Of a stretch of 64,000 nucleotides of DNA, positions 11,893 to 24,204 are shown piece by piece. Position numbers and translations under genes: made by a program. Every line of letters begins with the position of its first letter. Position 1 is the stretch's first letter. The notes beneath the pieces were generated by a model that searched no databases, was not told the origin of the DNA, and saw only the letters and a list, made by a program, of their open reading frames with translations. Location of the stretch: assembly GCA_019137255.1 (NCBI GenBank), contig WPDH01000152.1:1-64000 (forward strand). The letters run 5' to 3'. The DNA is from Corinectria fuckeliana. Its lineage: Eukaryota; Ascomycota; Sordariomycetes; Hypocreales; Nectriaceae.

Positions 11893-13259
11893 GGCATAGT
11901 GAGGCGGCGACAGCGCAGGCCAGACCAACCTCCAACCACCAATTCCCTGCCTCGTCACGCTCCGGAGCCTGCGAATACCATCTCAGGGACGGAGCGTGCT
12001 ATCAAGGCACTCGCTGACAGGGCTATGGGCCGAAGGAAGAAGGACGCGGCTGAACGCAAAACCCGCCGTGAGAATTGGAAGAAGAATCCCCCTCCAATTC
12101 GGCCCAACACTGGCGAAGGTATGGGTATGAACTCTCAGGACGTTGGCCGGCAACCCCCAGGAGTCATCGCCTATGCTGGCCCATATGGAAGTCGAAGTAT
12201 AACGGAACGCGACGCTCTTTCTTTGAATTACAAAATAAACCTCTTTGGGAAAGGAGAGGAACCAAAGTGTGCATCGCTCGAGGGGAAGCCCATACCCATC
12301 GGGACGATTTGCTTGCCTAATGAAGGGGAAGAACATGTTGTCGTCCGGAGAGAGGCGAAACCTCGTTTCGACACGATCGTCAATGATGATCGTGCTGCTA
12401 GTCAACGCATCATGCAAGATGGTTAGTATCTCCATGTCGAGTCTGAGCCTTTGCCATGAGTCCATTCTGACTAGACACACAAGGTGCACCAAGGGCGACC
12501 CTCCTATCTGAACCCGCAACCAGTCTCGCGCTCCGTCCGAACACTACCTATGCCCCAGGCACTTACTCGCCTATGGGACAGGGCAACGCTTTCCAACCGT
12601 TCGGGCAGCCGACGCCTAGCAATGTCACAAGCCCAGGGAACATGCCGTTGACGCCGAACCCGCATGTCAGTCTTGGCACTGCGCATGGCCGGTCATATAG
12701 CTCTTCCCATGTCCAGAACCAGATGGCCAACGGGAACTACAACGGCTATGGCCAACAGTCTGTCTACGCTTCCAACCCTGGACAGAACCCAGCCGACAAC
12801 TTCGAATTCGACCAGAACGGCGTGCAATATTACCAGTGTTTTGATTTCTCGTCTCTCGAGCCAGCTGCAAACAATAACGTATCGGCGTTCTCCCAGATCG
12901 GCAACTTTGGACATCTTCCGGGCGCACCCATGGCCAGTCAACCCGCTCCAACCTCGTGTGATCCATCCAGGTTTACTCTCAATGGAGACTACACTCCCCT
13001 CGACTATGGCACCTCGTACAACGGCGTCTCTGATGCTAGTCTGCCCTTGCGTTCGGCATATAACCTTGATCCCCAATTGAACTCACCAGAATGGACCATG
13101 ACCGATCTCCGTGCCCCAGCTCCTCCCGTTCCGCAGCATCCCGCGACTGATGCTGCGGCGGAACACCCGACCTCTCAGACAGGAAACCAGCTCGTCGAGG
13201 AAGATTTCGTCGACTTCTTGGGACCCCAGAACCCGGATACGTTTGGACCAGATGCTTAG
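11893..13259 (+). CDS. Unknown protein, basic N-terminus, P/N/Q/S-rich C-terminal half
   Basis: Two exons, 11893-12421 and 12484-13259, join in frame across a 62-bp intron (GTTAGT donor, CTGACTAG branch region, ACAAG acceptor) to give 434 aa. The first exon stops inside the intron, and the downstream frame is open from the acceptor, which supports the splice. The N-terminal third is basic (GRRKKDAAERKTRREN near residues 45-60). The middle has a more ordered stretch around GPYGSRSITERDALSLNYKI. The C-terminal half is poor in charge and rich in N, Q, S, P, G and Y, ending in an acidic EEDFVDFLG motif. I do not recognise the family. Such a composition is common in nuclear or RNA-binding regulators, but that is only a hint. 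The frame is open back to 11827 without an ATG, so an upstream first exon is possible. Confidence 0.55.
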
Positions 13260-15432
13260 TTGGCCTTTGGCTTCTAGGAGCCACTGCGTTTTAGGTTGCT
13301 TGGCATGGCGCTTGGCTGGATTAGTTGAAGAAGACTCGGAGGGGTGGGAGGCTCACGACTCATGATATGATGGTTGATAGACACGTCACTCTTTTTACGA
13401 TGTCTACGATGGGGACGATGAACAGTGGCTAGTTTCTGAACACGTTCTTTACAGCTTTTTTTTACTTTCCTTTGTCAAGTTTTGCTCTGACTTGAAAATG
13501 CCAATACTTGTTGGCGTCTGGACACTCGTTGACTAGCAGTATGTAGTTATCAGCCGTTAATACATCCATCTGTTGACGCTGCCCCTGGACGCACCTGTAA
13601 ACTGTGGCTGACCACATCCATTCCATGACTGTGGCTAGTCTCGACTCCGGGACGGCCGTGTGCCAGGTGGTTACCAAGCACCATACGAAAGCAAAGCATC
13701 CCAGACATGGGCGGCCAGCGGCCAGGCCAGTCATTCCGAGCATCCCTTGAGCAAACCGACTCTCGATCCTTGCCGAGCCACGTGCATCTGCGCATCACAT
13801 CCTGCTCGGCCGGATATCCGGCGATGGCGCCCGCCCGTTACGCATGCCAACGTCGTTTCGAGCCACACTCACACTCACACTCCCCCCCCCTCCCGCTCTC
13901 CAGTGCAAGACCCTTGGACCCCCCTGCTCGCACATCACCGCCAACTAGTTACTACGTAGTTCGTATAAGCCCTCCCCGCCCCTTTTCCAGCTGCTCCAGG
14001 CGAAGCTGCGACGTTGGGCTGCGGTGTGTGATGCCAGCTGGGCGTTCGCCCCGTCCGTCCCAGTACGGTAGAGAGTTGCGAGAAAGGGCTTGGTCGTCCC
14101 CCTGTCGAAAGCATGCCGTATATCCCACCCCAACTACAACCAGCTTGCCTGCCAGCCTGCACCCCGGCCTTGTCCCGAGAACCCGTTTCAGCAATTGGCC
14201 CTGCGTTTTAGACCATGTACTTCGTATGCTTGCCTCTGATTCCGGAGACCACCCTCCCTCCCTCCGGCCTGGCCGTGCCATGTACAGCTATGCGGTCGAT
14301 TCGGGTCGCAAGGGGCGGGAACAAGTTTTGCCAGCTGTGTCCCTGTGCGCCCGAGGGCGTGGCTCGAAGATGTACAGTTGTTTCCTAGAAGGGAACGTGA
14401 AAAAAGATGCATGGATGGATGGGCACATAAACTCTTGGACCCCCCCCCCCCCCACCGGAGAATTACACGTATGATCGATCCAAGACCCTGGCCGATCTAC
14501 TCGGCGGTCTGGAGTTGTGAGGATCGGAGGCTCCATAAGCACAACTTGCACCAATACTGTCAATTGCCGGAGACATCAGCTCACAAATGTTAAGCCACTT
14601 TACTGATGCAACTATAGGGCCAGAAGCGCGCGTGTTTAGGCCACGGCAGACTCTACTAGAGGTCTATGCCATGTATTATTGGCTTCTGCCTTGGAAACTT
14701 GAAACATGAGTCGTTGTGTTTAGGAGAGAAAATAAATGAGCATGATCAAAACTGTCCTGCCCTCGCATCTCCCTTCTACCCACTGAGCGGTCCCTGGCTC
14801 TCTGCCCTAAGAAATAGTCTGAAAAGCAAAAACAAAAAAACCGAACCCTCATCTTCCCGCTCTTGGGAGAACATGCCCCTTTCCCAGTGATACAAAACAC
14901 CTGCTAGCCTGAAAGCACCGGAGAATGTCTATTATCGCTGTATTTTGCCGTGTCCAATTTCGTGAAAGCCCTTCGTGGAAGCCCCTTGAGGGGAAATCAT
15001 AAAGCAAAACATGCTGCTTTTGACCAGTCTTGCTGGAATAAAACCCAGATGCTAGCCCAATGTAAAGTCATGATAAAATGAAAAGTAGAAGAAGTCTTCC
15101 AAGCGTAACCCAAGCACCTAACAGTGCTCCTTTACATAGTTCAACCGTAGCAGGATTAAAAAAAAAGGGTAACATAGGGTATCGCGAGTCTTCATGAATG
15201 CTTAAGAGCACAATGGCCTAAAAGCCGGAAAAGTCGTTATGTCGGCATGCTCGTTGCTGCCGGGGGAAAAAGGGAAAAAAAAAAGGGAAAGAAAAGGAAG
15301 AAATGATAGTGCGTCTCCGAAATAATGTGCCTAAGATTTGTGCCACGCCGTCATCACCAGCCCAGTTGAATGAAAAACACTCAGTAGGCTTTTGTAATGC
15401 TGAACACTGCTCGGCGCGGACGATTCTCCTTG
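13260..15432. other. Intergenic, no gene recognised
   Basis: Contains a CACACT/CCCC tract (about 13864-13890) and assorted short ORFs with no family resemblance. The T-rich and A-rich stretches near 13456 and 15240-15300 look like UTR or spacer sequence. The part just below 15433 is probably 3' UTR of the photoreceptor gene. Confidence 0.5.
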
Positions 15433-16186
15433 CTATTCGACCTCGGACTGGAATCCTATGGAGTAGCGAGGGCCGTTCGAGCTGTAGGGGACAGGAATGA
15501 TGGTGACAAGATTGGTGAAGGCTTGGCCGTTCTTCCGGTAGTTGGTAACGCGCAGTTGAATCTCTTCGCCGTCCCGGATAGCATGGCGCATGCGGCGGAT
15601 GGCGGATCTGTCGGCTGACTTGGTGACTGCACGAATATCCTTGCCCGGGGGGGCCTGAAGGAATCGGCAATTGTGGCCGATGACTTCGTCGGAAGTGTAG
15701 CCCGTCAAATGGGTAAAGGCTTCAGTGATGTAGAGGATAGGCGTGCCAGGTTGCAGTAGGTCGCAGAGGGCAAGGGAGACGGAGCTGTCGACGGCTCCTA
15801 GGGAGATCTTGGGGTTGGGGCGGGAAGCAATTCGCAGCTAGAAGTGACCGGGTCAGCCAACGGGTCGCATTCATGGTCAAGGTACATCCTTGGAGGCCGA
15901 TGACGCGCGGAAGCGGGGGAGAGGCATACGAAAATGTCCATGATATTGAAACCACTGGGAGCATAAATGCCTGGGTAGATGACGGGGTCTTGGACGCGGC
16001 GCCAAGTAGTTGTGGTGGTGACAGGAGTGCCGTCAGGGTTACTGGACCCCTGTTCGGGGAACTCATACTGTTGTGACAAAAGTTAGTTGCTCTCTCGGAT
16101 GCGATTTGATGGTGATCAGAGCCAGTACTAACATTGAGAGCCTGGACTTCCCACGGATTCATAGCAAGCAACGCTTTAGTTACCAT
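15433..16186 (-). CDS. vvd: VIVID-like LOV-domain blue-light photoreceptor
   Basis: Three exons, 16133-16186, 15930-16067 and 15433-15837 (introns GTTAGT...AACAG and GTATGC...TCTAG), give 198 aa, close to the 186 aa of Neurospora VVD. The protein is a short N-cap plus one LOV/PAS domain. The N-terminal MNPWEV matches the VVD N-terminus. YAPSGFNIMD marks the cap region, RPNPKISLG the start of the PAS core, and GHNCRFLQ (Cys near residue 121) is the flavin-adduct motif. NYRKNGQ and a C-terminal GFQ motif close the LOV fold. VVD binds FAD, forms a light-state dimer and damps the White Collar complex in photoadaptation and clock gating. There is no zinc finger or activation domain, so it is not WC-1. 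ATG 16186 is the first in frame; ATG 16162 would give MNPWEV directly. Trichoderma calls the orthologue ENV1. Confidence 0.9.
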
Positions 16187-16435
16187 TGGCAAGATCCACA
16201 AGCACAACGATTAAGGGTTGTTGTTGGGAGGTAAATGTCTAAGAGGCAGAAGATGACGCAAGGAATAGCGCGAGGGAAGAGGAGAGTACGTCAAGCTAGT
16301 GAAGCCATGGGGACGACGTTGTCGATGATAGAGGTTTAAGGTTGAGGGATAGGAAGAGAAGCACGCGGTAGCAATAGGGTTTGGTTGCGGCGAGGTCAGG
16401 TCAATGTTATATAACAAGGTCTCGCCCAAATTTCC

Positions 16436-16448
16436 GGTGGATCGAGAT
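16436..16448. promoter_or_regulatory. GATCGA motif upstream of vvd (candidate White Collar site)
   Basis: About 250 bp upstream of the vvd start codon the sequence reads GGATCGAGATTG. GATCGA-type pairs of GAT elements are the known core of light-response elements bound by the White Collar complex in Neurospora. The motif is short and could occur by chance, so this is a candidate only. Confidence 0.3.
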
Positions 16449-17511
16449 TGAAAAGTTGGAGGAGTGCGCGCATGAGGATGGAGGGACAGACAAAACGCAA
16501 GCTCCCGCCGCCGAAACGACGAGCCCGGATGCATCGCTTGTCAGGCGTTTGGTTGGAAGTTGGATCCTTAGAGCTACTACCTGACGAGGGCCAATGTTCG
16601 ACTTCAGTCAGCGTGGAGCGTGGAGAATGGAGTGAGGGCAAGCGTGAAGCGAGAGGACCTGCGCGGAGTAGTTGGGGGTGGAATGCGGCCATCGGGGATG
16701 GGCGTGGATGTATGTGGACGTGGATGTGGGTTCGGTACAGTAGACGTAGACAAGCAAGACAAGCTCTCGCACGGCATTTATGGATCGCCTTATTGTTCAC
16801 CGTGACCGGTCATTGGATGCAGTAGCCGGCCGAAGGGTGCAGATCTAAGAGAGAGAGCATCGTGGTGTGTCCTTGGCATCGCAGCCAGGCACTCATCCTA
16901 CCCAACTTGCGTGAGCACGCCAGAAGCAGGAATCAATGCGACTCGCCCAGTGATTGCCTACCCTGCTGCAAGGCCAGATGTGGCAAAGAGAGACGGAGTA
17001 GTTGAGAGGTACTTGGGCTGGCTGTGAGTGTGAGTGTGAGTGTGAGTGAGACGGAGGAGGAGGAGAGGAGCAAAGGAGCAGGGGTGCAAGACCAAAAGTG
17101 CACCTGCATTTCGGGGTGGTATTATCCAGGCTCGCCTGACAGCGCTGGCCAGAAACGCTGAAGCTCGCCAATGGTCGAGGGTGGGTTGAGCCGTGTCGCG
17201 GGGATCTGCTACAGAAACCCAGATCGCCGGCTCGAGCCTCCGGGCCCGGGATCGGGGTCATCGGTTGCGCCTATGGATGGGCGGGGCGCACCCCGGCCTA
17301 TGGACCAATCTGCTCAACCCCGACAGCAAGACATGGCTGTCTTGTCTGGACTACACCGTAAAAAGGCAAGTAGACTGAGGTGCACTGCACAAAGAGACTG
17401 CAAGCGTGCTGTGTAGAGGGGTTCATGGGCCGATGATGGTGGTGACGATGCTGGCCGATGCGCTGTGAGCCGCAGCCAGAAGTAACCCTTCCCGCATCCA
17501 AAGTCGTGCAT

Positions 17512-17562
17512 CCCGTGCCCCCGTGCCCCCGTGTCCCCGTGTCCCCGTGTCCCGTGCCCGGT
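17512..17562. repeat. CCCCGTG(C/T) short tandem repeat
   Basis: Seven or so imperfect copies of a CCCCGTGY heptamer/octamer in the long vvd-nse2 intergenic region. No coding or regulatory meaning is evident. Confidence 0.75.
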
Positions 17563-19041
17563 GGCCCGGTCCGTTTCTTGTCACCACTTTCCCAGGATGC
17601 TGGTATCGATCTACGGATCCATGCCTCTTGCTGTTGCGGTACATACTGCTGTGGTGCTGAACGCATATGCTCCTTTGATGGCACGAATTTACCCATGCCA
17701 AACTCAACCCATCGTTGACGCGCTCTTCAGTGGCTCAGTGGGGCCGAGCTAGAATGCCCCCGGCTGCTGGACGACACTTGGGACTGGACTGATCTGGACT
17801 GGGCTGGGTCCAGGTAAGGCCGCCGTTTCCGTAGAGCTCGATTTCGAGTTCGATTGACCGATGGCTGATATGTACTTCGCACGCGCGATCGATTGCGGGC
17901 GAAAGCCCCCGGTTTTGCGATCACGCCCGCTCCGCCCGACCATCGCACAGAGTCTTGACTCCTAAGCGTACGAATTTCTGACCCGGTCACCGCTGGGCAA
18001 CTAAGGACGGGGTGAAGGTGCCGCCAGTGGTCTGGAGAAGCGAGTGCCACACATGGCATCTCGCCGAAAGCTTTGAAAAGAGGCGTGGGTGGTTTCGAGC
18101 ACATAGCCCGATTAATAATGTATGATGGGTGGTGAACGATGAATGGTGGATGGAAGTCGTGGACCCCTAGCTTACTTAGGTAGTAGACAGTCGGTGGACT
18201 AGTTAATCTAGGTAGATGGTACGGAGTAGGTAAGTAGGAACGGGATGGATGTTGACTGTTTGTGAACACGTGCGTACGCCTTCCCGTTGGCCTGGCTCTA
18301 CGGAGGCAAGTCGGTCGTTCCTGCTTTTGCTCCCGGGGTCATCGCAGGAAGGCCACCTTGTTCAACCAACACTTTGGCTGGGAGAACAACAGCGCATGGT
18401 TAAAGCCATCGACGAGCCACCGAGTCGAGGGCCTGTTCGATCTTCTCAGGCACAGCGCCATGGCCATTTGCCAGGATGCGGTTTGGGTGCGGCGACATGG
18501 GGGCGAACCATGTGACGTGATGGAACAAACCGGCCAGCGAACGAGTGTGCGAGTCCCGATTTACAGTACGCCTCGCTACTCTGCCCAGATCGCAGAACCC
18601 CCATACACAGATCCCTGGCCCCCCATGAGCTACTAGTAGATAGGTATGAGATCGATCCGATAACTAGCTTAGATGCTGTACGAAGAGTTGCATAGTACTA
18701 GGAAGTTGTGGGACACCCTGGAACAGTGGGCGGTCAGCTCCGACTTGGGCGCCGTTTTCCCCGTGACATCCCGCCATACGTCCACCGCACGCTGTACCAC
18801 TGCACGCGTCGGCTGCACGCGTCGACTTATTAACCGCCGCGTTTGTGCCCACCAACAAGACAAGTTTTCCATACGCCGCTCGTCTTGACGCCAGCAGATC
18901 CTCAAAGAAACAACCCACGGCTCCACATCACCTCGCGATGCCCCGACTATGCACCACCTCTCCATAATCGCCGCCCTCCCATTCGCACGCTCCCGTCGTT
19001 GACCACCCTGCCGCAGGCGCAGCCTACGTGTCTGTTCCGCC

Positions 19042-20230
19042 ATGTCTCGCCGTCTCGTCAATCGCTCCGGCGCCGGAGTCGCCTCGTCCGCCTCCGCCTC
19101 CGCCTCTACGGCCCTGCCCGAATACCAGCCGCCTGCGTGTCCCCCCAACGACGCCGCCCGCCGCGCCCTCGGCGAGCTCTCCAACAACCGTGGTACCGTC
19201 GAGTACCAGCACCAGCTCAAGCAGTCCATCCAGCTCATCAGCTCCAACCTCGGGGACTTGCACGAGCGCCTGAGGGAGCAACGCCACAAGCTCGAGACCG
19301 TCCGGGCCAAGAGGGAGGAGAGGGGCACTGACAAAACCCCCGACGAGGAGCGGCTAGAGACGCACCTGGTCGATCTCGAGGCGCAAGTCAATGCCTTGAC
19401 CGACAAGTCAGAGCAGGCTATCCGTGTCCTCATCGATCGCAGAGCCGAACTTGAGGACGAGGCCAAAGTCATTGGCGACTTGTACACCCACGCTGCCGCC
19501 GCGAGCGGCCCCGGCCTTGACCGAGCAGGCCAGTCCGACGGTGTCGAGGAGGCGCCCGCCCCTAGTCTGCTTGGTCTGTTCAAGAATCAGCGCTCCCAAA
19601 TGAGAGCCGACTACGCTGCCCTCTCCATGCACCAGCGCTACGCCCTCAACAACGACTACGGCGCCTTCAAAAAGCTCTGGCACGACGCCATGGCCGGCGA
19701 GGATGGCGCCCCGCTCCCTGATGCTTCCCGCTGGTTCCGCCCCGACGGCCAGCCGGTCATGCGTGACTTGGCTGATGGCGAGGCCGATGACTACGACGAT
19801 GATATCGCCGTAGCCCGCGAGGTTCTCAGCATCAACTGCCCCCTCACCCTGCAGCCCATGGCCCAGCCCTACAGCAACCGCAAGTGCAAACACACGTTCG
19901 AAAAATCCGCCATCCTCGATTACCTCTCCATGCGCGGCGAGAAGCAGTGCCCACAAACAGGATGCTCACAGGTATATACAAGGACTCACGGACTCCACCC
20001 TTTGCCTACACCTCTAACTTGCTACTTAGATGTTCTCCCGCTCGCAGTTCGAGGAGGACTTCTACCTCGACCAAGCCATGGTTCGCCGTATCCGCCGCGC
20101 CCGGCAGGCCCAGGAGCAGAACGACATGGAGGACGATGAAGATGAGGGCGACGACGACGACAATGTTAGGGTTAGAGGCCAAAAGGTCGTCTCAGGTCGG
20201 GCCCCAAAGAGGGAGAAGGTCGAGCCGTAG
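19042..20230 (+). CDS. nse2: E3 SUMO-protein ligase Nse2/Mms21 (SMC5-SMC6 complex)
   Basis: Two exons (19042-19971 and 20030-20230) with a 58-bp intron (GTATAT donor, CTAAC branch, CTTAG acceptor) give 376 aa. Residues about 50-150 are helical and charged, as expected for the N-terminal region that packs on the SMC5 coiled coil. The C-terminal SP-RING spans about residues 263-325. It starts INCPLTLQPM and has the zinc ligands C282 and H284 in NRKCKHTF, then C303 and C308 in CPQTGC. This C-H-C-C pattern defines the Nse2-type SP-RING. The tail is acidic then basic. Nse2 sumoylates SMC5/6 subunits and repair factors in the nucleus. The intron cuts directly after the last zinc ligand. The gene is convergent with the downstream carboxypeptidase gene. 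Siz/PIAS ligases share the SP-RING but carry SAP/PINIT domains, which are absent here. Confidence 0.93.
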
Positions 20231-20688
20231 AGGCCGAAGAACGTACGGCGGGGAAGCGAAGCCAATGTGTATGATATGATCTAATGATAAATGATACCCC
20301 GACCTAGAGACCTACCTTGAGAGAATATCGAGAGCCTAGTTGAAGCACGTCACCATGTGCTAATGGAGATATTAAGGGGATTTATACTATATTAAAAATT
20401 CATCCCTACTACAAAATCTATCCGATTATGGTATCTCGTGCAAATCATCGTTACGCTGTGCGCAGCAGCAAACAATCCGTGTCAAGTATCCAAGCTTTAA
20501 GCCAAATCCCCTGATGCCATGTTATGCAATCCCATGTCGCGCCCTGTATCGCGCCTCCAATCCTGTATCCTGATTCTCATTTTTTTTTTCCCTTCCCAAA
20601 AAGTAAATAACGCCCTTAAACTAAAGCCAGTGCTAGTGCAAGAAATGAGCCGCGCTATATAGAAGAATCCATTGGTGTCCCCGAGTGA
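20231..20688. other. Convergent 3' intergenic spacer
   Basis: Spacer of about 460 bp between the stops of nse2 and the carboxypeptidase. It is AT-richer than the genes, as expected of two facing 3' UTRs. No gene is seen. Confidence 0.6.
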
Positions 20689-22806
20689 CTACGCGATTAA
20701 AGCGCCGAGGGCAAGCACAGCAGCAAAGCCCACGGCCAGGCGGATGGGCGATGTCAAGGAGCCAGCCGCATTACCAGAATCGATAGGTGTCGTCGTCGCC
20801 GTGTATACGCCCGTGAGCGTCTCAGTGACAGTCGACCGCACTGATGACGTGGTGGAAACTGCCGTCTCGGTGGCGAGCGGCCAATCCGACGACGACGTAT
20901 ACAGGATACCATTGATGACCACGCCTTCATGTTTCTTGTCCTTGCCTAGGAACAGAGCTTGTGCGTCCTTGTCGCAGCTGCTGCTGAAGGCGCGCACGTA
21001 GCACGTCGGCTCCGGCTGGTCAGGTAGGTCATCCGTTTGGGTGGCGTTGGCCGAGCCGGTGGTGTTGTAGGTGGTGAGGTCAATGTCCTCGCCCATCGAG
21101 ATAGAAGTGCCCAAGACGATGCGTGCGAAGACTTGAAAGGCCGTCTCAGGCTGGTAGGCGGGGACGGCGTGGCCGGCCTGGTAAATGCGGCTGAAGGAGA
21201 GGTTGCCGAACTGGCGGACGGCGCCGCCGACATAGGAATCGTTGACGACGATGGGCGCGTAGCCGGCTTCCGGGAAGCGGAGGGCATACTCGCCGCCGGC
21301 TTCTATGGCGATTTCCTTGGATACGGCCTCGCCGCCGAGCCAGTTGCAGATGTAGTCGCGGTCGCCATAGATGAGCCCAACGTGGATGCCCTTGTTGACA
21401 AGGGCGGCGAGGCGCGCGATGTTCCCATCTCGGGCCTGGTCGCCGGTGCCCGCGAACTCGTAGTAGATGGCCGAGCTGGACAGCGTAAAGTTGATAGGGG
21501 TGCCAATTGCTTCCTGGATGTGTGCCTGGTTGAGGTACTCCTGGAATGTCATGGGAGGAAATGGATCGGCGTCCGGAGCGGCGAGATCATAGGCACTGCG
21601 GCCCGAGGACAAGTACGCGTACTCGATATCGAGGCAGGCCTGCTGGGCCCTGCCGCAAATGCTGTTGACGTTGTCGCTGTCGCCATCGCCTTCCTGGTCG
21701 CCGAAAGCCACTGCAGCAGTGCACTGGTGGAGAAGGTCCTGGCAGCCGCCTTCGGTCGTATACTTGGCGATGTAGTAGGTAGCCTCTTCCTGTGAGATGG
21801 CTTCGTAGCCGTACGTGTTGTTAGTAGCGAATATGGGATAGAACGGGGTCTGAATCTCCATATCAATGCAGCCATTGATAATGCCGAGCGAGCTGAGGTG
21901 AATGTCGATGGTGGTGTTGAGAGGCAGCTCGCCGGTCTCCCGTTTGAGGTTCTGCTCCTCGAATGTCTCTGCGAAGACGGGCCCATAGCGGCCTCCGTAG
22001 CTCTCAGCGAAGAGGTTGATACCCAGGGAGCTGTTCTGGCCAGAATACGAAGGTTGGTACTGGGGGAAAGTGGTCAGGAAGCCCTGAACCATGTGCCATA
22101 CAGCTATGGCGGCCGTCTCAGTTGTGTTGGAAGTGTGGCTGCCGTTGCCGGAGCTGAAGGTGCCGTTGGCCATGGCCCATTCTGGATACTGGCTGTTGAC
22201 TATGGGTGGTTCCTGGAAGCTGTCCTGGGTAAAATCAAACGTTCCTTTGTTGGGGGTGTCGTAGGAGAAGCCTACTTGGTTAGGCTATGGGGGATTTCAG
22301 GTTAGATATTTGTCCAGGGTCTCAGGTCCTCTCGTTAGAGGAGTGCAGAAACCTACCTGGTCGATGAAGAGCATATTAGAAGCACGATCCCAGCCCCATT
22401 CGCGGGCGACTGTATCATAGCGATCGAGGCCTTCCTCAACAACCTCGCAGGGCCCATTGCCTGTAAAGAAGCCATAGAGCGAACTAGAGCCCGGCCCGCC
22501 ATTGAGCCAGAGGGTGAGGCTCTCTGTTTCCTCGCGGGCCTCGACAAACCAGAAGAACAAATTGGTCGGGTAGTCGCCGGGGATAGAGACCCAACCAGTG
22601 TACTGGCGCTGGGACTTGAAGGCGGTGGTGCAAGCGCCCTCGGGGACCTTGTACGAGACGGTTACGTTCCCGTCTCCTGGGGAGTGTACGACAGTGAGGT
22701 TGCGGTTCGCGGCGTCGGTGCTCAGGATGAACTGGGCGAGCGCAGTAGACGCCGAGGTCAAGATCAGAAGGAGGGAGAGCAACGGAGCGGGGAGAAGAGG
22801 CGGCAT
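20689..22806 (-). CDS. Secreted, probably GPI-anchored S10 serine carboxypeptidase
   Basis: Exons 22357-22806 and 20689-22284 join at a 72-bp intron (GTAGGT...CATAG) to give 681 aa. The start at 22806 puts a classic signal peptide first (MPPLLPAPLLSLLLILTSAS then ALA); an upstream in-frame ATG would bury it. The S10 family signatures are all present: the oxyanion-region motif LNGGPGSSS, the nucleophile in AESYGG (Ser near 245), the GDRDYICNW motif (Asp near 460) and the catalytic His in QAGHAVPAYQP (near 522). Many NxS/T sites suggest heavy N-glycosylation. After the catalytic domain come a Ser/Thr-rich stretch and a small-residue site followed by a C-terminal hydrophobic segment, consistent with a GPI-anchor signal. 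The enzyme removes C-terminal residues from peptides in acid surroundings. It resembles carboxypeptidase S1-type enzymes more than vacuolar CPY. Confidence 0.92.
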
Positions 22807-24204
22807 GGTCCTAATGGTGACGGGGACGGTGGTGACTTTTTCTCGTCGTCGAGATGGTCGTGGTGACTGGGCACAGGCGTCGTCATCAGATCCGTATAGC
22901 AATCCAATCCACGCTCAAGAATACGAGACTAAACCCGGTACGAGACACAAGAACAAGAATATTCTCCGAGACGCAGCAGCAACCGAGCAAGAATTAGAAG
23001 GAGAAGGAGAGAGAGGAGAGAGAGAGAAAGAGAGAAACACGAAAAGTAGAAGAGCCTTCTAAAAAGGATCAATGCCTAACGAACGAGATGCATGATGATG
23101 AACGAGGACGACTCGGGGACGACGGGACAAGGCATGGAAGACAAATGATGGCGTAGGACGAGCGAGGCTCGGTTCCCGGGTCCCTGTTCGCGCCGGCTTT
23201 GGTCTTTGGTGTCGGGTGCTTACCTAGGTACCTACTAAGGACCTTGCATAGCCCCTGTAGCAGCCCCTCGAACGGAGGAGTTGATTAGCGGAGTTTGGGG
23301 TCAGACAGCGGGTGGCTTCCCGCTACGACGACCCGACCAGGGGACGTAGGGCGTTTTAGTCCATTTCAGGGCGTTTCCAGGCGCGTCGCTGCCCATCCTT
23401 CAAGCCGCAGACCAGTAAGAGCTAGACTAGCCCTTGTAGGTCATTCTCTTGTCCATCATGGGGTTCTGCGCCATCTCCATCTGCCGTATCCGAAGTTCCG
23501 TAGATCCCTCGTGCGTTTTTGATGATCCCCGGCACGGCTTTCTTTAGATAATATGCTGCTAATAAATTCGATGGCTCGGAGCTTTTTCTTCCCCTCATTC
23601 GCGGGTCCCCCCCATGTGCGCGCGGGCTGACGGGCTTGTGACCATTTCCCAACAACTCGTTGACTCGTAATATGTCCGCACGGCACAGGCACAGGCACAG
23701 GCACCCGACTACAGGGATTAGCGGGCGCCGTTGCAGGACAGCCAACGAGCCAGGCTGTGTCACACCATAAGCTTGAGGTAAGCAACGCCATTCGTAGTAA
23801 CGGGACATTGCAACAGCTGTAGGATCCATCGATGTGGGAGTCGGCCCGGGGTAGAACTTCAGGCAAGGATGAAGATCCAATGGCTGGATTTTCGTATGCT
23901 TAATTAGGCGCGGAGTGCGAGATCAACCGGTTCATCTAACTGATGAGGTCTGGATTCCAGCTCAAGCACGGTTGGGGAGTGCATCGGTCCGTTCCATCTA
24001 AAACTCAATCACTCTAATTTTGACTCTGCTGACATTTTGCTGACATTTTGGACGGCCAACAAGTCGGATACTGATATCATAGTTCTCCATTGCCATGTCT
24101 AGATGGATGATAATACATTAGTTATAGTACAGTAGATCTAACCCATCCACAGATGTCTCTTTTCCTTTTGTTCCCCACACGTTCCGTCTCTAACACAAGC
24201 GTAA
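22807..24204. other. Intergenic, no gene recognised
   Basis: About 1.4 kb between two minus-strand genes. It holds an AG-rich stretch (about 22998-23040) and a CACAGG hexamer tandem (about 23682-23705). ORFs near 23422-23880 overlap each other and show no family resemblance. Confidence 0.5.

Larger units (their letters stand above)
16187..19041. other. Long intergenic region upstream of vvd and nse2
   Basis: About 2.9 kb without a recognisable gene, between divergent vvd (-) and nse2 (+). It contains a GTGAGT tandem (about 17025-17048) and a CCCCGTGT/CCCGTGCC tandem (about 17512-17560). Many short ORFs overlap both strands without family resemblance. The length suits an extended light-regulated promoter, which is inference. 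Confidence 0.5.

Noticed and set aside
17845..17865. GAGTTCGATTGACC as a tRNA T-loop
   Set aside because: No matching acceptor stem, D-arm or anticodon arm around it.
21037..21795. 252-aa plus-strand ORF over the carboxypeptidase
   Set aside because: Antisense shadow; the minus strand has all S10 catalytic motifs.
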